From Pseudoalteromonas neustonica (GTDB taxonomy: Bacteria > Pseudomonadota > Gammaproteobacteria > Enterobacterales > Alteromonadaceae): a stretch of 64,000 nucleotides of DNA. This document shows positions 7,874 to 16,057 of this stretch, piece after piece. The notes beneath the pieces were generated by a model. It was not told where the DNA came from. It worked only from the letters and a program-made list of their open reading frames with translations, and ran no database searches. Positions within the stretch are counted from its first letter, which is position 1. Each line of letters starts with the position of its first letter. Made by a program: the position numbers and the translations under genes. The stretch lies in assembly GCF_001653135.1 (NCBI RefSeq), contig NZ_BDDS01000003.1, forward strand, positions 124,001 to 188,000, read 5' to 3'.

Positions 7874-8980
7874 CTACGCGTCATACCTTGGCTTTTCTTC
7901 TGCCACTAAATCAAGCTCGGCACTTGGCTGCTCTTTGTTATGCAGGTATAAACCAACACTAGCGGCTTGTTCAAAACTGTCTTTCGCTAACCATAACTTC
8001 GCGCTGTTCGCTTGTGCTACCTGATACGCCCAATCACTTACAGAGCGTGACTTATCTGCATCGCAATTAAAGTAATCACTGAGTTCACGGGTTAAATGCT
8101 GGCTATTCAAAACAAGATTTTGTTCTTGCCAACGTTCGCGGTGCAGCTGCGCGGCTAAAAAGTCGCGTTTGCTGTTATTACACGTACTGTGCGCGGCCAC
8201 AAAGTTGTGGCCTAAGTCGTTCGCATAGCGGGCAAACGGTATAAAATGATCAACCTCGGTTTTACTATTCAACGGCTTTTGGCAATAAAAGCAATTGCCG
8301 TGTTGTAACTCAATTAACACAGGTTTAGCTTTACTCAGTGCATTACGGTCAAAGCCGAATAAAAAGTCGTGCAGTTGGCTTTGCGGGCCGATTAACGCTT
8401 GGTTATGTTTAATACTCTGAATTTTTTGCAGCCACGCGTTTTTAGCCAAGTACACCACTAAATCGTAAAAGCGCCTAAAGCAACTGGCGATGCCCGCATT
8501 TAAGGTGATGTATTGTGTGCTGTTGGTATGCGGGTATAAAAAGCACTCGGCTTGTTTTGCTAGTATTTGTAAGCGCCACAGCGGGCCACTTTTAAGTGTG
8601 GCCATTGCTGCGTTAAATGTTGGCTTATACAAAGGGCTTTCTTTTAATGCACGTAAATTACGAATGTTGTTTTGTTGGCACTCATACAACACCGATATCA
8701 CTTTAGATTGCGCGCCACTGTTTTGCTTTAGTAAGGCGCTTTCGCCTGTTTGATCTGACGCAAACGGTACGGCATGGTGCCAATAAAGCTCAATAAGTTT
8801 GTCGGCCAAGGTGGCTAACTCTATTTTAAGTGCAGCTTGATCGGATTTAAGCGGCTGCTCTACACATACATCGGCCAACGCGTGCAGTAATGCAAATTTA
8901 TAGGTTGCACTAAAATCACCTTCAATCAGCATGCGTTGAATATAAGCAATAAAGTCGAGTTGCTGCTGCATGGCTTTCAT
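7874..8980 (-). CDS. HNH endonuclease family protein
   Basis: The 368-residue protein has an HNH nuclease fold in its middle: CFYCQKPL supplies the first zinc cysteine pair, VDHFIPFAR the catalytic histidine region, and HNFVAAHSTCNNSKRDF the second half with the conserved Asn and Cys. The N-terminal 190 residues are helical and without a recognised domain. The ATG lies 5 bp after the stop of the methyltransferase gene, so the two are co-transcribed and probably translationally coupled. HNH proteins of this shape occur in defence islands and beside helicases of the kind at the left edge. A DNA substrate is likely, but specificity cannot be read. Codon use and GC look closer to the helicase than to the AT-rich ATPase operon between them. 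Confidence 0.8.
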   Translation of the reverse strand: MKAMQQQLDFIAYIQRMLIEGDFSATYKFALLHALADVCVEQPLKSDQAALKIELATLADKLIELYWHHAVPFASDQTGESALLKQNSGAQSKVISVLYECQQNNIRNLRALKESPLYKPTFNAAMATLKSGPLWRLQILAKQAECFLYPHTNSTQYITLNAGIASCFRRFYDLVVYLAKNAWLQKIQSIKHNQALIGPQSQLHDFLFGFDRNALSKAKPVLIELQHGNCFYCQKPLNSKTEVDHFIPFARYANDLGHNFVAAHSTCNNSKRDFLAAQLHRERWQEQNLVLNSQHLTRELSDYFNCDADKSRSVSDWAYQVAQANSAKLWLAKDSFEQAASVGLYLHNKEQPSAELDLVAEEKPRYDA

Positions 8981-8985
8981 AAACT

Positions 8986-9579
8986 TTAAGGCTCTTTTCG
9001 TATTATGGCGTTAAGCCATTGTTCGTGACCGCGCTCTGTACGTTGATCGCCAGTGATCCAGTGTTTACTTATGCAAAGCGATGGCTGTGCGCTAATAATG
9101 TGCTGTAAACCATGCTTAGTTAAATCTGTAAACTCGCGGCCATTGTGTATTCGCTCTGTATCACCATATTTAAACGACACATACAAAATACCATTGGCTT
9201 TTAAGGCCGTTGCGAGCTTGGTAAATACCGTTGAAAGTTCGCTCTTTGGCACATGTAACAGGCTTGCACAACACCAAATACCATCATAAATATTGGTGTC
9301 ATCAATTTGCATAAAGGTTTTATGAATAACAGGTTGAGCAATATAGTTAGTGGCAAATTCAACAAGCTCTTTGCTTGCGTCTATTGCGGTAACGGTAAAA
9401 CCCTGCTCTATAAAGTGTTTTGTATCGCGGCCAGTGCCACAGCCGGCATCTAAAATAAGCGCATGTTTGGGGAGTAAAGGTGTAAATTCAGCATACAACG
9501 CAGACATATCTACATTTAACGACGAGGCTATAAAATCTTTGCTGTGCTGATTGTAATAGTCGATGCTGTTAACTGACAT
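8986..9579 (-). CDS. Class I SAM-dependent methyltransferase
   Basis: The 197-residue product has the class I Rossmann motif I LILDAGCGTGRDT, motif II VTAIDAS, and motif IV-like YDGIWCCASLLHV. No NPPY or DPPY motif is present, so it is not an obvious N6-adenine DNA methylase and looks more like a TehB-type small-molecule or protein methyltransferase. I chose the ATG at 9579 with GGAG upstream instead of a TTG 21 bases earlier. The HNH gene follows 5 bp after its stop. The pairing suggests a joint function, perhaps modification and restriction or toxin and self-protection, but this is inference from position only. Confidence 0.82.
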   Translation of the reverse strand: MSVNSIDYYNQHSKDFIASSLNVDMSALYAEFTPLLPKHALILDAGCGTGRDTKHFIEQGFTVTAIDASKELVEFATNYIAQPVIHKTFMQIDDTNIYDGIWCCASLLHVPKSELSTVFTKLATALKANGILYVSFKYGDTERIHNGREFTDLTKHGLQHIISAQPSLCISKHWITGDQRTERGHEQWLNAIIRKEP

Positions 9580-9712
9580 TGCTCTACCGCTCCATGGCAA
9601 AAATCAATACAAAAGAATGAGTTACTGAGTGTTTTTTAGTTAAAAATTAATGTACCTGAATAACCACTAAAAATATAGGCTTTTACGACTAATAGATTAA
9701 TTACTTTAACCT

Positions 9713-10495
9713 ACGAGTGAAGCCTGTTCCTACGATATGGGGTAGGTTGCTGGTAGGCGCGAGCTTTTTGGTATTTATTTTCGCGCTAAAGCACGACCTA
9801 CAATTTAAAAGCGCGAGGTAAACTCACGCCTATGGGCAAACCATCACGGCTGAAGCCTGTTCCTACGATATGGGGGAAATTGCTGGTAGGAGCGAGCTTT
9901 AGCCGCGATTGTTACTTTTGGTATTTATTTTCGCGCTAAAGCACGACCTACGATTTAAAAGCGCGAGGTAAACTCCCGCCTACGGGCAAACCATCACGGC
10001 TGAAGCCTGTTCCTACGATGTGGGGGAAATTGCAGGTAGGAGCGAGCTTTAGCCGCGATTGTTACTTTTGGTATTTATTGTCGCGCTAAAGCACGAGCTA
10101 CAATTTAAAAGCGCGAGGTAAACTCCCGCCTACGGGTAAACCATCACGGCTGAAGCCTGTTCCTACGATATGGGGTAGGTTGCTGGTAGGCGCGAGCTTT
10201 TTAGTATTTATTTTCGCGCTAAAGCACGACCTACAATTTAAAAGCGCGGGGTAAACTCACGCCTACGGGCAAACCATCACGGCTGAAGCCTGTTCCTACG
10301 ATATGGGGTAAATTGCTGGTAGGAGCGAGCTTTAGCCGCGATTGTTACTTTTGGTATTTATTGTCGCGCTAAAGCCTGTTCCTACGATAAGGGGTAGATT
10401 AATGGTAGGAGCGAGCTTTAGCCGCGATTGTTACTTTTGGTATTTATTGTCGCGCTAAAGCACGAGCTACGGTTTCAAAGCGCGGGGTTCAATTC
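9713..10495. repeat. Tandem array of about 150-bp REP-like units
   Basis: This long intergenic stretch holds about five near-identical units with starts near 9847, 9995, 10145 and 10278 plus partial units at both ends. Each unit joins four REP-like palindrome pieces: CACGGCTGAAGCCTGTTCCT, GTAGGAGCGAGCTTTAGCCG, TCGCGCTAAAGCACGACCTA and AAGCGCGAGGTAAACTCCCG. The spacing between units is 150, 150 and then 133 bp, the short unit having lost the stretch after GCGAGCTTT. No ORF of merit is present. The sequence identity between units indicates recent amplification or gene conversion. Confidence 0.85.
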
Positions 10496-10613
10496 ATAGC
10501 CAGTGACTCATTGATCGTGGCTTTTTGCCTTCTCATTTGCCGTCATTCACTGCTCTTTGTGCAAATTAGTTTTAAGAAATTATTCACAACACTAATAAGA
10601 TTTATAAATCTCC

Positions 10614-10661
10614 TTGAAAACAATATAAATACCGCTAAACTAATCATTAACAACCTAATGA
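10614..10661 (+). promoter_or_regulatory. Probable promoter and operator of the hipBA-type operon
   Basis: A sigma70-like promoter, TTGAAA (10614-10619), 16-bp spacer, TAAACT (10636-10641), is followed by the inverted repeat TCATTA-N6-TAATGA (10644-10661). HipB-type antitoxins autorepress by binding palindromes in this position, so the inverted repeat is the likely operator. This is inferred from spacing and symmetry. Confidence 0.5.
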
Positions 10662-10680
10662 CTGCATAGGTAATCATTTT

Positions 10681-10980
10681 TTGAAATCTGAACAAGCATT
10701 AAAACTGGCACAGCGGTTGGGTGACCTAATCCGCCAGCACCGCACTTTGCATTACACGCAGAGCACTTTTGCCAAGATGATTGGTGTGTCGCGCTCTACT
10801 GTACAAAAACTGGAGCAAGGGGAAGTGGTTAAAAGTGATGTTTTATTTGAAGCTCTCGTGGTGTTGCAATTACAAGGGTCACTGCTTGATGAAATAAACG
10901 AGCTGGCCGCTGATGTGGGTGGCTACAATGCGCGGCAACGTAAAACCAATAAAACTCAGGTGATTAACGATGACTTCTGA
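10681..10980 (+). CDS. hipB: HipB-type antitoxin, XRE-family DNA-binding protein
   Basis: The 99-residue protein has one XRE helix-turn-helix (TQSTFAKMIGVSRSTVQKLEQGE, residues about 26-48) and a helical tail, as in HipB antitoxins that bind both operator DNA and the HipA kinase. The start is TTG at 10681 with AGGT eight bases upstream. The toxin gene begins inside its last codons (11-bp overlap), typical for toxin-antitoxin pairs. It should repress its own promoter through the palindrome at 10644-10661. Confidence 0.85.
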   Translation: MKSEQALKLAQRLGDLIRQHRTLHYTQSTFAKMIGVSRSTVQKLEQGEVVKSDVLFEALVVLQLQGSLLDEINELAADVGGYNARQRKTNKTQVINDDF

Positions 10981-12175
10981 GTGTTATGTGTTTATTGATG
11001 GGCTAGAAGATAAACCCATTATTTGTGGCTTTTTTAAATTAAATACGCAAACTGGCCGAGGTGAGTTTAACTATGGTAAAAGTTACCTATCCCGCCATGA
11101 TGCCTTTGCACTCGACCCAATCCATCTGCCTTTACAACCAGGCATTGTCAGTTATACCGCTAATAAAGGTGTATTTGGGGTATTAAGTGATGCAGGTGCT
11201 GATTCGTGGGGGCGTAAGTTGATTTTATCTTTACATAATACTAAGCCACAAAACGAGCTGGAGTTTTTACTTGCAGGCTCAGGCTATGGCGTGGGCGCAC
11301 TGGTATTTAGCTTATCGCGCAGTGCCTCTAAACATAAAACCAATAAAAATACTTTGGCTGATTTATCTTTGCTGGATCAAGCAAAAGATGATCTTTTAGC
11401 TAATAAAGCTATTTCAAATGAGGCTAAAAAAGCGTTTGAGTTTGGCCAAAGTATGGGCGGCGCAAGGCCCAAAACCTCAGTGCAAATTGGCACTAAGCTT
11501 TATTTGGCTAAGTTTAATCGCCAAGATGATTTATTCAATTTAGTACGAGCTGAACACGCAGCCATGTGTATGGCGAAAGAATTAGGTATTCGGTGTGCTA
11601 ATACCCAAGTTCATGAAACTGAAAACGGTGATGTGCTATTAGTCGAACGATTTGATGTGAGTAATTGTTTACCTACTAATCACTTTTTAAGTGCCAACAG
11701 CTTACTGCAAAAGCCTAAAGTGGCAATGAGTGATTTAGAAACTTACTACAGTTACGGTGAATTGGCTGAGTTTATTCGCCACCATACTGGTGAGTATGCT
11801 GATGATGCAACAGAGCTTTATAAGCGAATGGTGTTTAATGCGCTGATTGGTAACACTGACGATCACAGCCGTAACCATGCTTTTTTATATCACTTTGCAG
11901 ATAAAACATGGCGCTTGAGCCCAGCTTACGACATAACCCCTATCAATAATTCAAAGCAACATGGTATAGGGCTTGGCGATGATGGTCGATATGCCAGTAT
12001 CGACAATTTATTATCTCAAGCTAAACGCTTTGGTTTAACGACTGCGAAAGCAACAAAAATAATCAGCCAAATAAAAGACTACACGCAGCAATGGCCAAGC
12101 CATTTTAAGCGTTTTGCTGATATTAGCGATATAGATATAAAACGCTTAGAAAGTGTGATTCCAAATATAGAATAG
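10970..12175 (+). CDS. hipA: HipA-type serine/threonine kinase toxin
   Basis: The 401-residue kinase has the HipA layout: an N-terminal HipA_N subdomain, then SMGGARPKT (ATP-binding loop), LLVERFD, the catalytic loop NALIGNTDDHSRNHAF and the metal-binding WRLSPAYDITP. All key residues (Asp of TDDHS, Asn of RNH, Asp of YDI) are present, so the enzyme appears intact. Family members phosphorylate tRNA synthetases, classically GltX, and induce dormancy. The substrate of this one is not predictable. The gene overlaps hipB by 11 bp. It lies between REP-like arrays at the right edge of the accessory region. Confidence 0.87.
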   Translation: MTSECYVFIDGLEDKPIICGFFKLNTQTGRGEFNYGKSYLSRHDAFALDPIHLPLQPGIVSYTANKGVFGVLSDAGADSWGRKLILSLHNTKPQNELEFLLAGSGYGVGALVFSLSRSASKHKTNKNTLADLSLLDQAKDDLLANKAISNEAKKAFEFGQSMGGARPKTSVQIGTKLYLAKFNRQDDLFNLVRAEHAAMCMAKELGIRCANTQVHETENGDVLLVERFDVSNCLPTNHFLSANSLLQKPKVAMSDLETYYSYGELAEFIRHHTGEYADDATELYKRMVFNALIGNTDDHSRNHAFLYHFADKTWRLSPAYDITPINNSKQHGIGLGDDGRYASIDNLLSQAKRFGLTTAKATKIISQIKDYTQQWPSHFKRFADISDIDIKRLESVIPNIE

Positions 12176-12234
12176 AAAGGTACTAGGTGTATTCATAGCC
12201 CGTCGCCAGTTACTCGATGCCATAGTTTTTCTTC

Positions 12235-12412
12235 TCGGTGTAGCCCGAAAACGCGGGGTAAACTCCCGCCTACGGGCAAACCATCACGGCTGAAGCCTGT
12301 TCCTACGATATGGGGGAAATTGCAGGTAGGAGCGAGCTTTAGCCGCGATTGTTGTCAACAGTTGTTACTTTTGGTATTTATTGTCGCGCTAAAGCACGAC
12401 CTACGATTTCAT
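12235..12412. repeat. REP-like unit, dispersed copy
   Basis: The 314-bp gap between hipA and the YrbG gene holds one complete unit of the REP-like family found at 9.7-10.5 kb, from AACGCGGGGTAAACTCCCGC to TCGCGCTAAAGCACGACCTA. It has an extra TTGTCAACAGTTG palindrome after GCCGCGA. Nothing else is seen in the gap apart from the short AT-rich promoter region before 12490. Confidence 0.8.
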
Positions 12413-12489
12413 TGAATCACAACTATAATTAATGGCGTATATTTTAAAAGCAGGTCATACTCCGCCATCATCTTTTATTATTAACATTT

Positions 12490-13443
12490 ATGACTAATTT
12501 ACTCTTTTTGTTATTCGGTATTGCTTTACTTACACTCGGTGGTGAGGCGCTAATTCGTAGCTCTTTGGCGGCGGCGAAGCGTTTTGGGCTGTCGCCTTTG
12601 TTAAGCGGTTTAATTATTGTTGGCTTTGGTACGTCGGCACCAGAGCTTGTGGTATCGATTGATGCGGCTATGAGTCACCAAGCAGATATTGCAGTGGGTA
12701 ATGTGGTGGGCAGTAATATTGGTAATATTCTGCTTATTTTAGGTTTATGTGCGGTTATAACGCCGCTAACTATTTCGGCGTTGGCGCTAAAGCGCGATGC
12801 ATCGGTTATGTTGGCGTCGTCTGTTATTTTTAGTGTGTTGGCGTTTAATCACTTTATTAGTTTTTTTGATGGTTTGCTACTTCTCGCCATGCTGTTTATT
12901 TACCTTATTTACACTTACAAAACTGAAAAGCAGCAGCAATCTGCGCAGGCGTTGTTGCATGTAGATGAAGCAAACGAAGTAACAGTATTACCACAATCTT
13001 TGCTCGTTAGCAGTGCGATGCTGATTGCCGGTTTGGCGCTATTGATTGTTGGCTCTAAAGTATTGTTGATTGGTGCAATTGGTGTAGCGCAAGCATTTGG
13101 TATATCTGAGGGTGTAATTGGCTTAACCGTTGTGGCTGTTGGTACGTCGTTACCTGAGTTAACTGTGTCGGTTATTGCGGCGTTGCGTAAACATGCCGAT
13201 GTGGCTGTGGGTAACATTTTAGGCAGTAACATTTTTAATATGCTAGGTATTTTAGGTGTGTCGGCGCTGTTGCAACCTTTACCATTAAGCTCGCGTATTA
13301 TGCATTTTGATCAGTGGGTTTTGTTAGCTACTTCGCTACTTTTAGTGGCCTTTTTATATACTGGCCGTCGTGTTGGTCGCGGTGAAGGCGCTATATTACT
13401 GTTAGGTTATTGCGCCTATTTGGCTGTGACCGTTAACTTATAA
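12490..13443 (+). CDS. yrbG: YrbG-family Na+/Ca2+ (CaCA) antiporter
   Basis: The 317-residue inner-membrane protein with about ten helices belongs to the CaCA superfamily. It has the two inverted alpha repeats: GFGTSAPELVVSIDAA with GNVVGSNIGN in the first half and AVGTSLPELTVSVIAA with GNILGSNIFN in the second. The Glu in each SAPEL/SLPEL motif binds the cation. Length and layout match E. coli YrbG and archaeal NCX. It exchanges Ca2+ for Na+ or H+ at the inner membrane. It stands alone, followed by a REP-like fragment and a terminator. Confidence 0.9.
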   Translation: MTNLLFLLFGIALLTLGGEALIRSSLAAAKRFGLSPLLSGLIIVGFGTSAPELVVSIDAAMSHQADIAVGNVVGSNIGNILLILGLCAVITPLTISALALKRDASVMLASSVIFSVLAFNHFISFFDGLLLLAMLFIYLIYTYKTEKQQQSAQALLHVDEANEVTVLPQSLLVSSAMLIAGLALLIVGSKVLLIGAIGVAQAFGISEGVIGLTVVAVGTSLPELTVSVIAALRKHADVAVGNILGSNIFNMLGILGVSALLQPLPLSSRIMHFDQWVLLATSLLLVAFLYTGRRVGRGEGAILLLGYCAYLAVTVNL

Positions 13444-13464
13444 ACCACTGTGACCACAATTGTT

Positions 13465-13505
13465 ACTACTGGTATTTATTTTCGCGCTAAAGCGTGACCG
13501 ACAGT
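13465..13505. repeat. REP-like fragment
   Basis: A truncated REP-like unit, TCGCGCTAAAGCGTGACCGA, lies between the YrbG gene and the terminator. It diverges from the other copies and is probably an older remnant. Confidence 0.55.
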
Positions 13506-13563
13506 TACAACAAGCACGAGATCAACTCCGGCTTAAAATTGATCTCGTATTATTTATATAATG

Positions 13564-13587
13564 AAAAAAGGCCCTTTTGGGCCTTTG
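13564..13587. terminator. Bidirectional intrinsic terminator between convergent genes
   Basis: AAAAAAGGCCC, loop TTTT, GGGCCTTT. It lies between the convergent yrbG and YkgB-like genes and has A- and T-tracts on both sides, so it can work in both directions. Confidence 0.75.
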
Positions 13588-13611
13588 GGTACATCACTAC
13601 CCTTTAGGAAA

Positions 13612-14103
13612 TTACGCTGATTTAGCGACTAATGCTTTTAAACTGTTCCCTACAACAAATAACGAAGCAGCAAATAAGCCTATGTCTTTAAGTAAAAACT
13701 CACCTACAAAACTTAGTACCGGGAAACCGGCATCGGTAGTTATACCTGGTAGAAATACCATCATGCTAATGGTGACTATAAATAGCGCCATAGACAATAA
13801 ACCACCGACAACTGAAAGCGCTGGATTTACAAAACGGCCAATAAATAATAAGCCGATTATAATTTCGAGGCTGCCTAAAAAGTTCACTAAGCCTTGTTTT
13901 GAAAAAATGGCGTACATCCATGATACCAATGGGTTATTGGCAATCATGCCGTACATGCCTTCAGCTTGCCCAGCGCTAAACTTGATCCCGCCAAACCAAA
14001 TATAAATAACGCCTAGGGTAATATAAATTAATGGTAGGCCTGCTTTTTCGAGCTTGTTGCCTAAAGTTGTTAATGTATTTAATTGAGTTGATGTAAAGGT
14101 CAT
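13612..14103 (-). CDS. YkgB/RclC-family (DUF417) inner-membrane protein
   Basis: The 163-residue protein has four hydrophobic helices. GVIYIWFGGIKFSAGQAEGM, the IANNPLVSWMY segment and a GSLEIIIGLLF helix are typical of DUF417/YkgB, the family of E. coli RclC, which is induced by reactive chlorine. I chose the ATG at 14103 with GGAG upstream. Its promoter carries an inverted repeat matching that in front of the nearby TetR-type gene, so it is very likely that regulator's target. The signal (electrophile or oxidative stress) is inferred from the family. Confidence 0.8.
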   Translation of the reverse strand: MTFTSTQLNTLTTLGNKLEKAGLPLIYITLGVIYIWFGGIKFSAGQAEGMYGMIANNPLVSWMYAIFSKQGLVNFLGSLEIIIGLLFIGRFVNPALSVVGGLLSMALFIVTISMMVFLPGITTDAGFPVLSFVGEFLLKDIGLFAASLFVVGNSLKALVAKSA

Positions 14104-14133
14104 AACTAGCTCCACTGTATTTTGTGAGTTAAA

Positions 14134-14157
14134 CAAACCTACTAGTAGGTAGGTTTG
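14134..14157. promoter_or_regulatory. TetR-type operator upstream of the YkgB-like gene
   Basis: A perfect 9-bp inverted repeat, CAAACCTAC-N6-GTAGGTTTG, with an inner 14-bp palindrome ACCTACTAGTAGGT. The same CTAC/GTAG core occurs at 14932-14949 before the regulator gene. The sharing of this motif is direct evidence for a common binding protein. Confidence 0.75.
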
Positions 14158-14260
14158 TTGGTTAAAATTTTTTGCATTACTTCAATTGCATTATGTTACT
14201 AGTGCAATTTTAGCGCCTGATAGCAAGCGCAATAACAAGGTAAAAATTCTGAAATATAAC

Positions 14261-14340
14261 TGTTCTTGGCAATTGCTCCTGCATTGCTCTACTCTCTAAA
14301 TCCATGTAGTTGTATATAAATAATTTTTAACACGGTTATT
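14261..14340. repeat. Dispersed intergenic repeat (GTTCTTGGCAATTGCTCC family), copy 1
   Basis: An 80-bp stretch with the pattern GTTCTTGGCAATTGCTCC, a CATTGCTCTAC segment, ATCCATG, then AATTTTTAACACGGTTA. It matches two further copies at 23340-23420 and 23489-23551. Here it lies downstream of the TetR gene in a 260-bp gap. Function unknown. Confidence 0.65.
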
Positions 14341-14364
14341 TTGGTGTTAATTGCCCATTGTAAA

Positions 14365-14922
14365 TCAGACAATTAACATATTTATACAGGCATCACAGGT
14401 TTGCTTAAACAAATCTTGATGCTGACGTCGGTTTAACATTAGTGCGCCTTTTATAGCACAACAAATAATAACCGCCTGCTGATAAGGCGTTGCCTTAAAT
14501 TTAAATTCACCTGATTGCGCACCAAGTTCTAAAATGCGCGCGAGTATTTGTAACTCTAGATCAGCGAGCTTATTCACCTGTTTTTGCAGTGGCTCACTCA
14601 TTAGCTGCAAATCAGTTTGCATGGTATAAATGCCGCACATTTGTTGTTGCTGTACGCAACTTTCAAATATATTAAAGTAGCCTTGCAATTGCTCTGCTGC
14701 GTGCTTTTTAGCTTTCAGTTGCGAGTCTAACTGTGCTAATGCGTCACATTTTTGTAAACAATACGCGATACCCAAATCAGCTTTAGCCGGAAAGTGATGA
14801 TGAATACTGGCTTTAGTAATACCCAATGTTTTTGATAAATCTGCATAGCTGAAGCCGTTAAAGCCATTGAGTTGAATTAACTCGTCCGCATGATGCAAAA
14901 TAGTTGTATATGTTGTGTTCAT
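14365..14922 (-). CDS. TetR/AcrR-family transcriptional regulator
   Basis: The 185-residue repressor has the N-terminal TetR helix-turn-helix GFSYADLSKTLGITKASIHHHFPAKADL at residues about 22-49 and a helical ligand-binding domain with several cysteines (CVQQQQMCG, CCAIKG, CDAC). These could sense electrophiles, as in NemR-like members. An operator-like palindrome lies 10-27 bp before its ATG and another before the YkgB-like gene, so it should repress itself and that gene. The ligand is not evident. Confidence 0.87.
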   Translation of the reverse strand: MNTTYTTILHHADELIQLNGFNGFSYADLSKTLGITKASIHHHFPAKADLGIAYCLQKCDALAQLDSQLKAKKHAAEQLQGYFNIFESCVQQQQMCGIYTMQTDLQLMSEPLQKQVNKLADLELQILARILELGAQSGEFKFKATPYQQAVIICCAIKGALMLNRRQHQDLFKQTCDACINMLIV

Positions 14923-14931
14923 GCAGCAATG

Positions 14932-14949
14932 CTACCTACCAGTAGGTAG
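14932..14949. promoter_or_regulatory. TetR-type operator upstream of the regulator gene
   Basis: A perfect 8-bp inverted repeat, CTACCTAC-CA-GTAGGTAG, just upstream of the start codon of the TetR-type gene. It shares its core with the palindrome at 14134-14157. Confidence 0.75.
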
Positions 14950-15159
14950 GTTTGCAAGTTATTTTTTAACCATTTTATAAAATAAGATCATTATGATCTT
15001 TTAAGATTTTGTTATTTATACTTAAATTTAAATAATATTATTAATAACACGTAAGTTTGGCGTCTTTAGTTACCCTGTCATCAGATTTTTATTCCTGCAA
15101 TGTGCTCATTTAATGTGAATATTTTGATTGTTAATTGAGCTACACATTAGACTTATGAC

Positions 15160-15560
15160 TTTTGTGGCATTTATTGTCGCGCTAAAGCACGACCTACGGT
15201 TTCATTTAAATCACAACAATTACCACCAAACGCGGGGTAAACTCCCGCCTACGGGCAAACCATTACGGCTGAAGCCTGTTCCTACGATGTGGGGTAGATT
15301 TATGGTAGGAGCGAGCTTTTTGGTATTTATTGTCGCGCTAAAGCACGACCTACGGTTTCATTGAATCACAACAATTACCACCAAGCGCGAGGTAAACTCC
15401 CGCCTACGATAAACCATCACGGCTGAAGCCTGTTCCTGCGATATGGGGTAAATTGCAGGTAGGAGCGAGCTTTAGCCGCGATTGTTGTCAACAGTTGTTA
15501 CTTTTGGTATTTATTTTCGCGCTAAAGCACGACCTACGGTTTCATTGAATCACAACACTT
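15160..15560. repeat. Cluster of REP-like units
   Basis: The 1.1-kb gap between the TetR gene and the TPR gene begins with about 230 bp of AT-rich sequence without visible features, followed by this cluster of roughly three REP-like units. Pieces are TCGCGCTAAAGCACGACCTA, CGGGGTAAACTCCCGCCTAC, CGGCTGAAGCCTGTTCCTAC and GTAGGAGCGAGCTTTAGCCG. ORFs crossing the cluster are repeat-borne and not credible as genes. Confidence 0.8.
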
Positions 15561-15676
15561 GGGTATATAATTTAAATATGATCGTATTGGTTTGTTACCC
15601 CGTAATGGTATGTGAAGGGTTTAAAAGTGGCTATTTATATAGCGCACAATGGAGTACACCTTCACCATAACTACTA

Positions 15677-15728
15677 TACCCAAACTACCTTAGGGTATTA
15701 GTAAAGTGCCACTAAGGTAGTTTGGGTA
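15677..15728. repeat. Perfect 17-bp inverted repeat (solo hairpin)
   Basis: TACCCAAACTACCTTAG (15677-15693) pairs perfectly with 15712-15728 across an 18-nt loop. The arm resembles the terminal repeat of the 264-bp element found at 45341 and 56708 (TATACCCAAACCACCTCAAG), so it may be a minimal or collapsed relative. It has no T-tract and does not look like a terminator. Confidence 0.65.
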
Positions 15729-15756
15729 TTGATTCGGATATTCATTAGCACAGATC

Positions 15757-15787
15757 AAAGCGCATTGTTAAGCCCAATGCGCTTTTT
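15757..15787 (+). terminator. Intrinsic terminator without an upstream gene
   Basis: AAAGCGCATTG, loop TTAAGCC, CAATGCGCTTT followed by TT. No protein gene precedes it on either strand within several hundred bases, so it may end a small RNA or be a relic. Confidence 0.6.
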
Positions 15788-15898
15788 CTGTTTCTGGCAC
15801 AGCAGATCGTCATTGGTAATGCTGTATTTATCAAAGGATCACATAACCCTATGAGATTATTAAGTAGTTGTTCAGATAAATTTGGTTATTATGCTCAC

Positions 15899-15975
15899 TC
15901 ACTCCTGTTAATACCCCTGACGACAATTTGTTGTTTAAGCAATTTTACCAGCTCTTTTTAGAGCTGGTTTTTTTT
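15899..15975 (+). ncRNA. Candidate small RNA
   Basis: A weak promoter, TAGTTG (15865-15870), 16-bp spacer, TATTAT (15887-15892), is followed about 77 nt later by a strong terminator ACCAGCTC-TTTTTA-GAGCTGGT with eight T (15947-15975). The stretch between has no start codon with an ORF and carries ACTCCTG and CCCCTGACG, which resemble anti-Shine-Dalgarno seeds of trans-acting small RNAs. Purely a prediction from promoter and terminator. Confidence 0.35.
15947..15975 (+). terminator. Strong intrinsic terminator
   Basis: ACCAGCTC, loop TTTTTA, GAGCTGGT and a run of T. It lies 83 bp before the TPR protein gene on the same strand and isolates that gene from upstream transcription. Confidence 0.8.
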
Positions 15976-16057
15976 GCCTGTGTTTTGCCTAGTTACAACT
16001 AAGTAGTCATGGTACAGTTCGCCTTTAAGCACTTAAATTTATCTACTAGGCATTACT

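Noticed and set aside
9713..10495. CRISPR-like array at the 150-bp repeats
   Set aside because: Repeat units are contiguous and nearly identical over the full period. There are no variable spacers and no cas genes.
15128..15670. ORFs of 78 and 62 codons in the repeat cluster upstream of the TPR gene
   Set aside because: Both consist of REP-like repeat translated in one frame, with internal duplication and no ribosome site.
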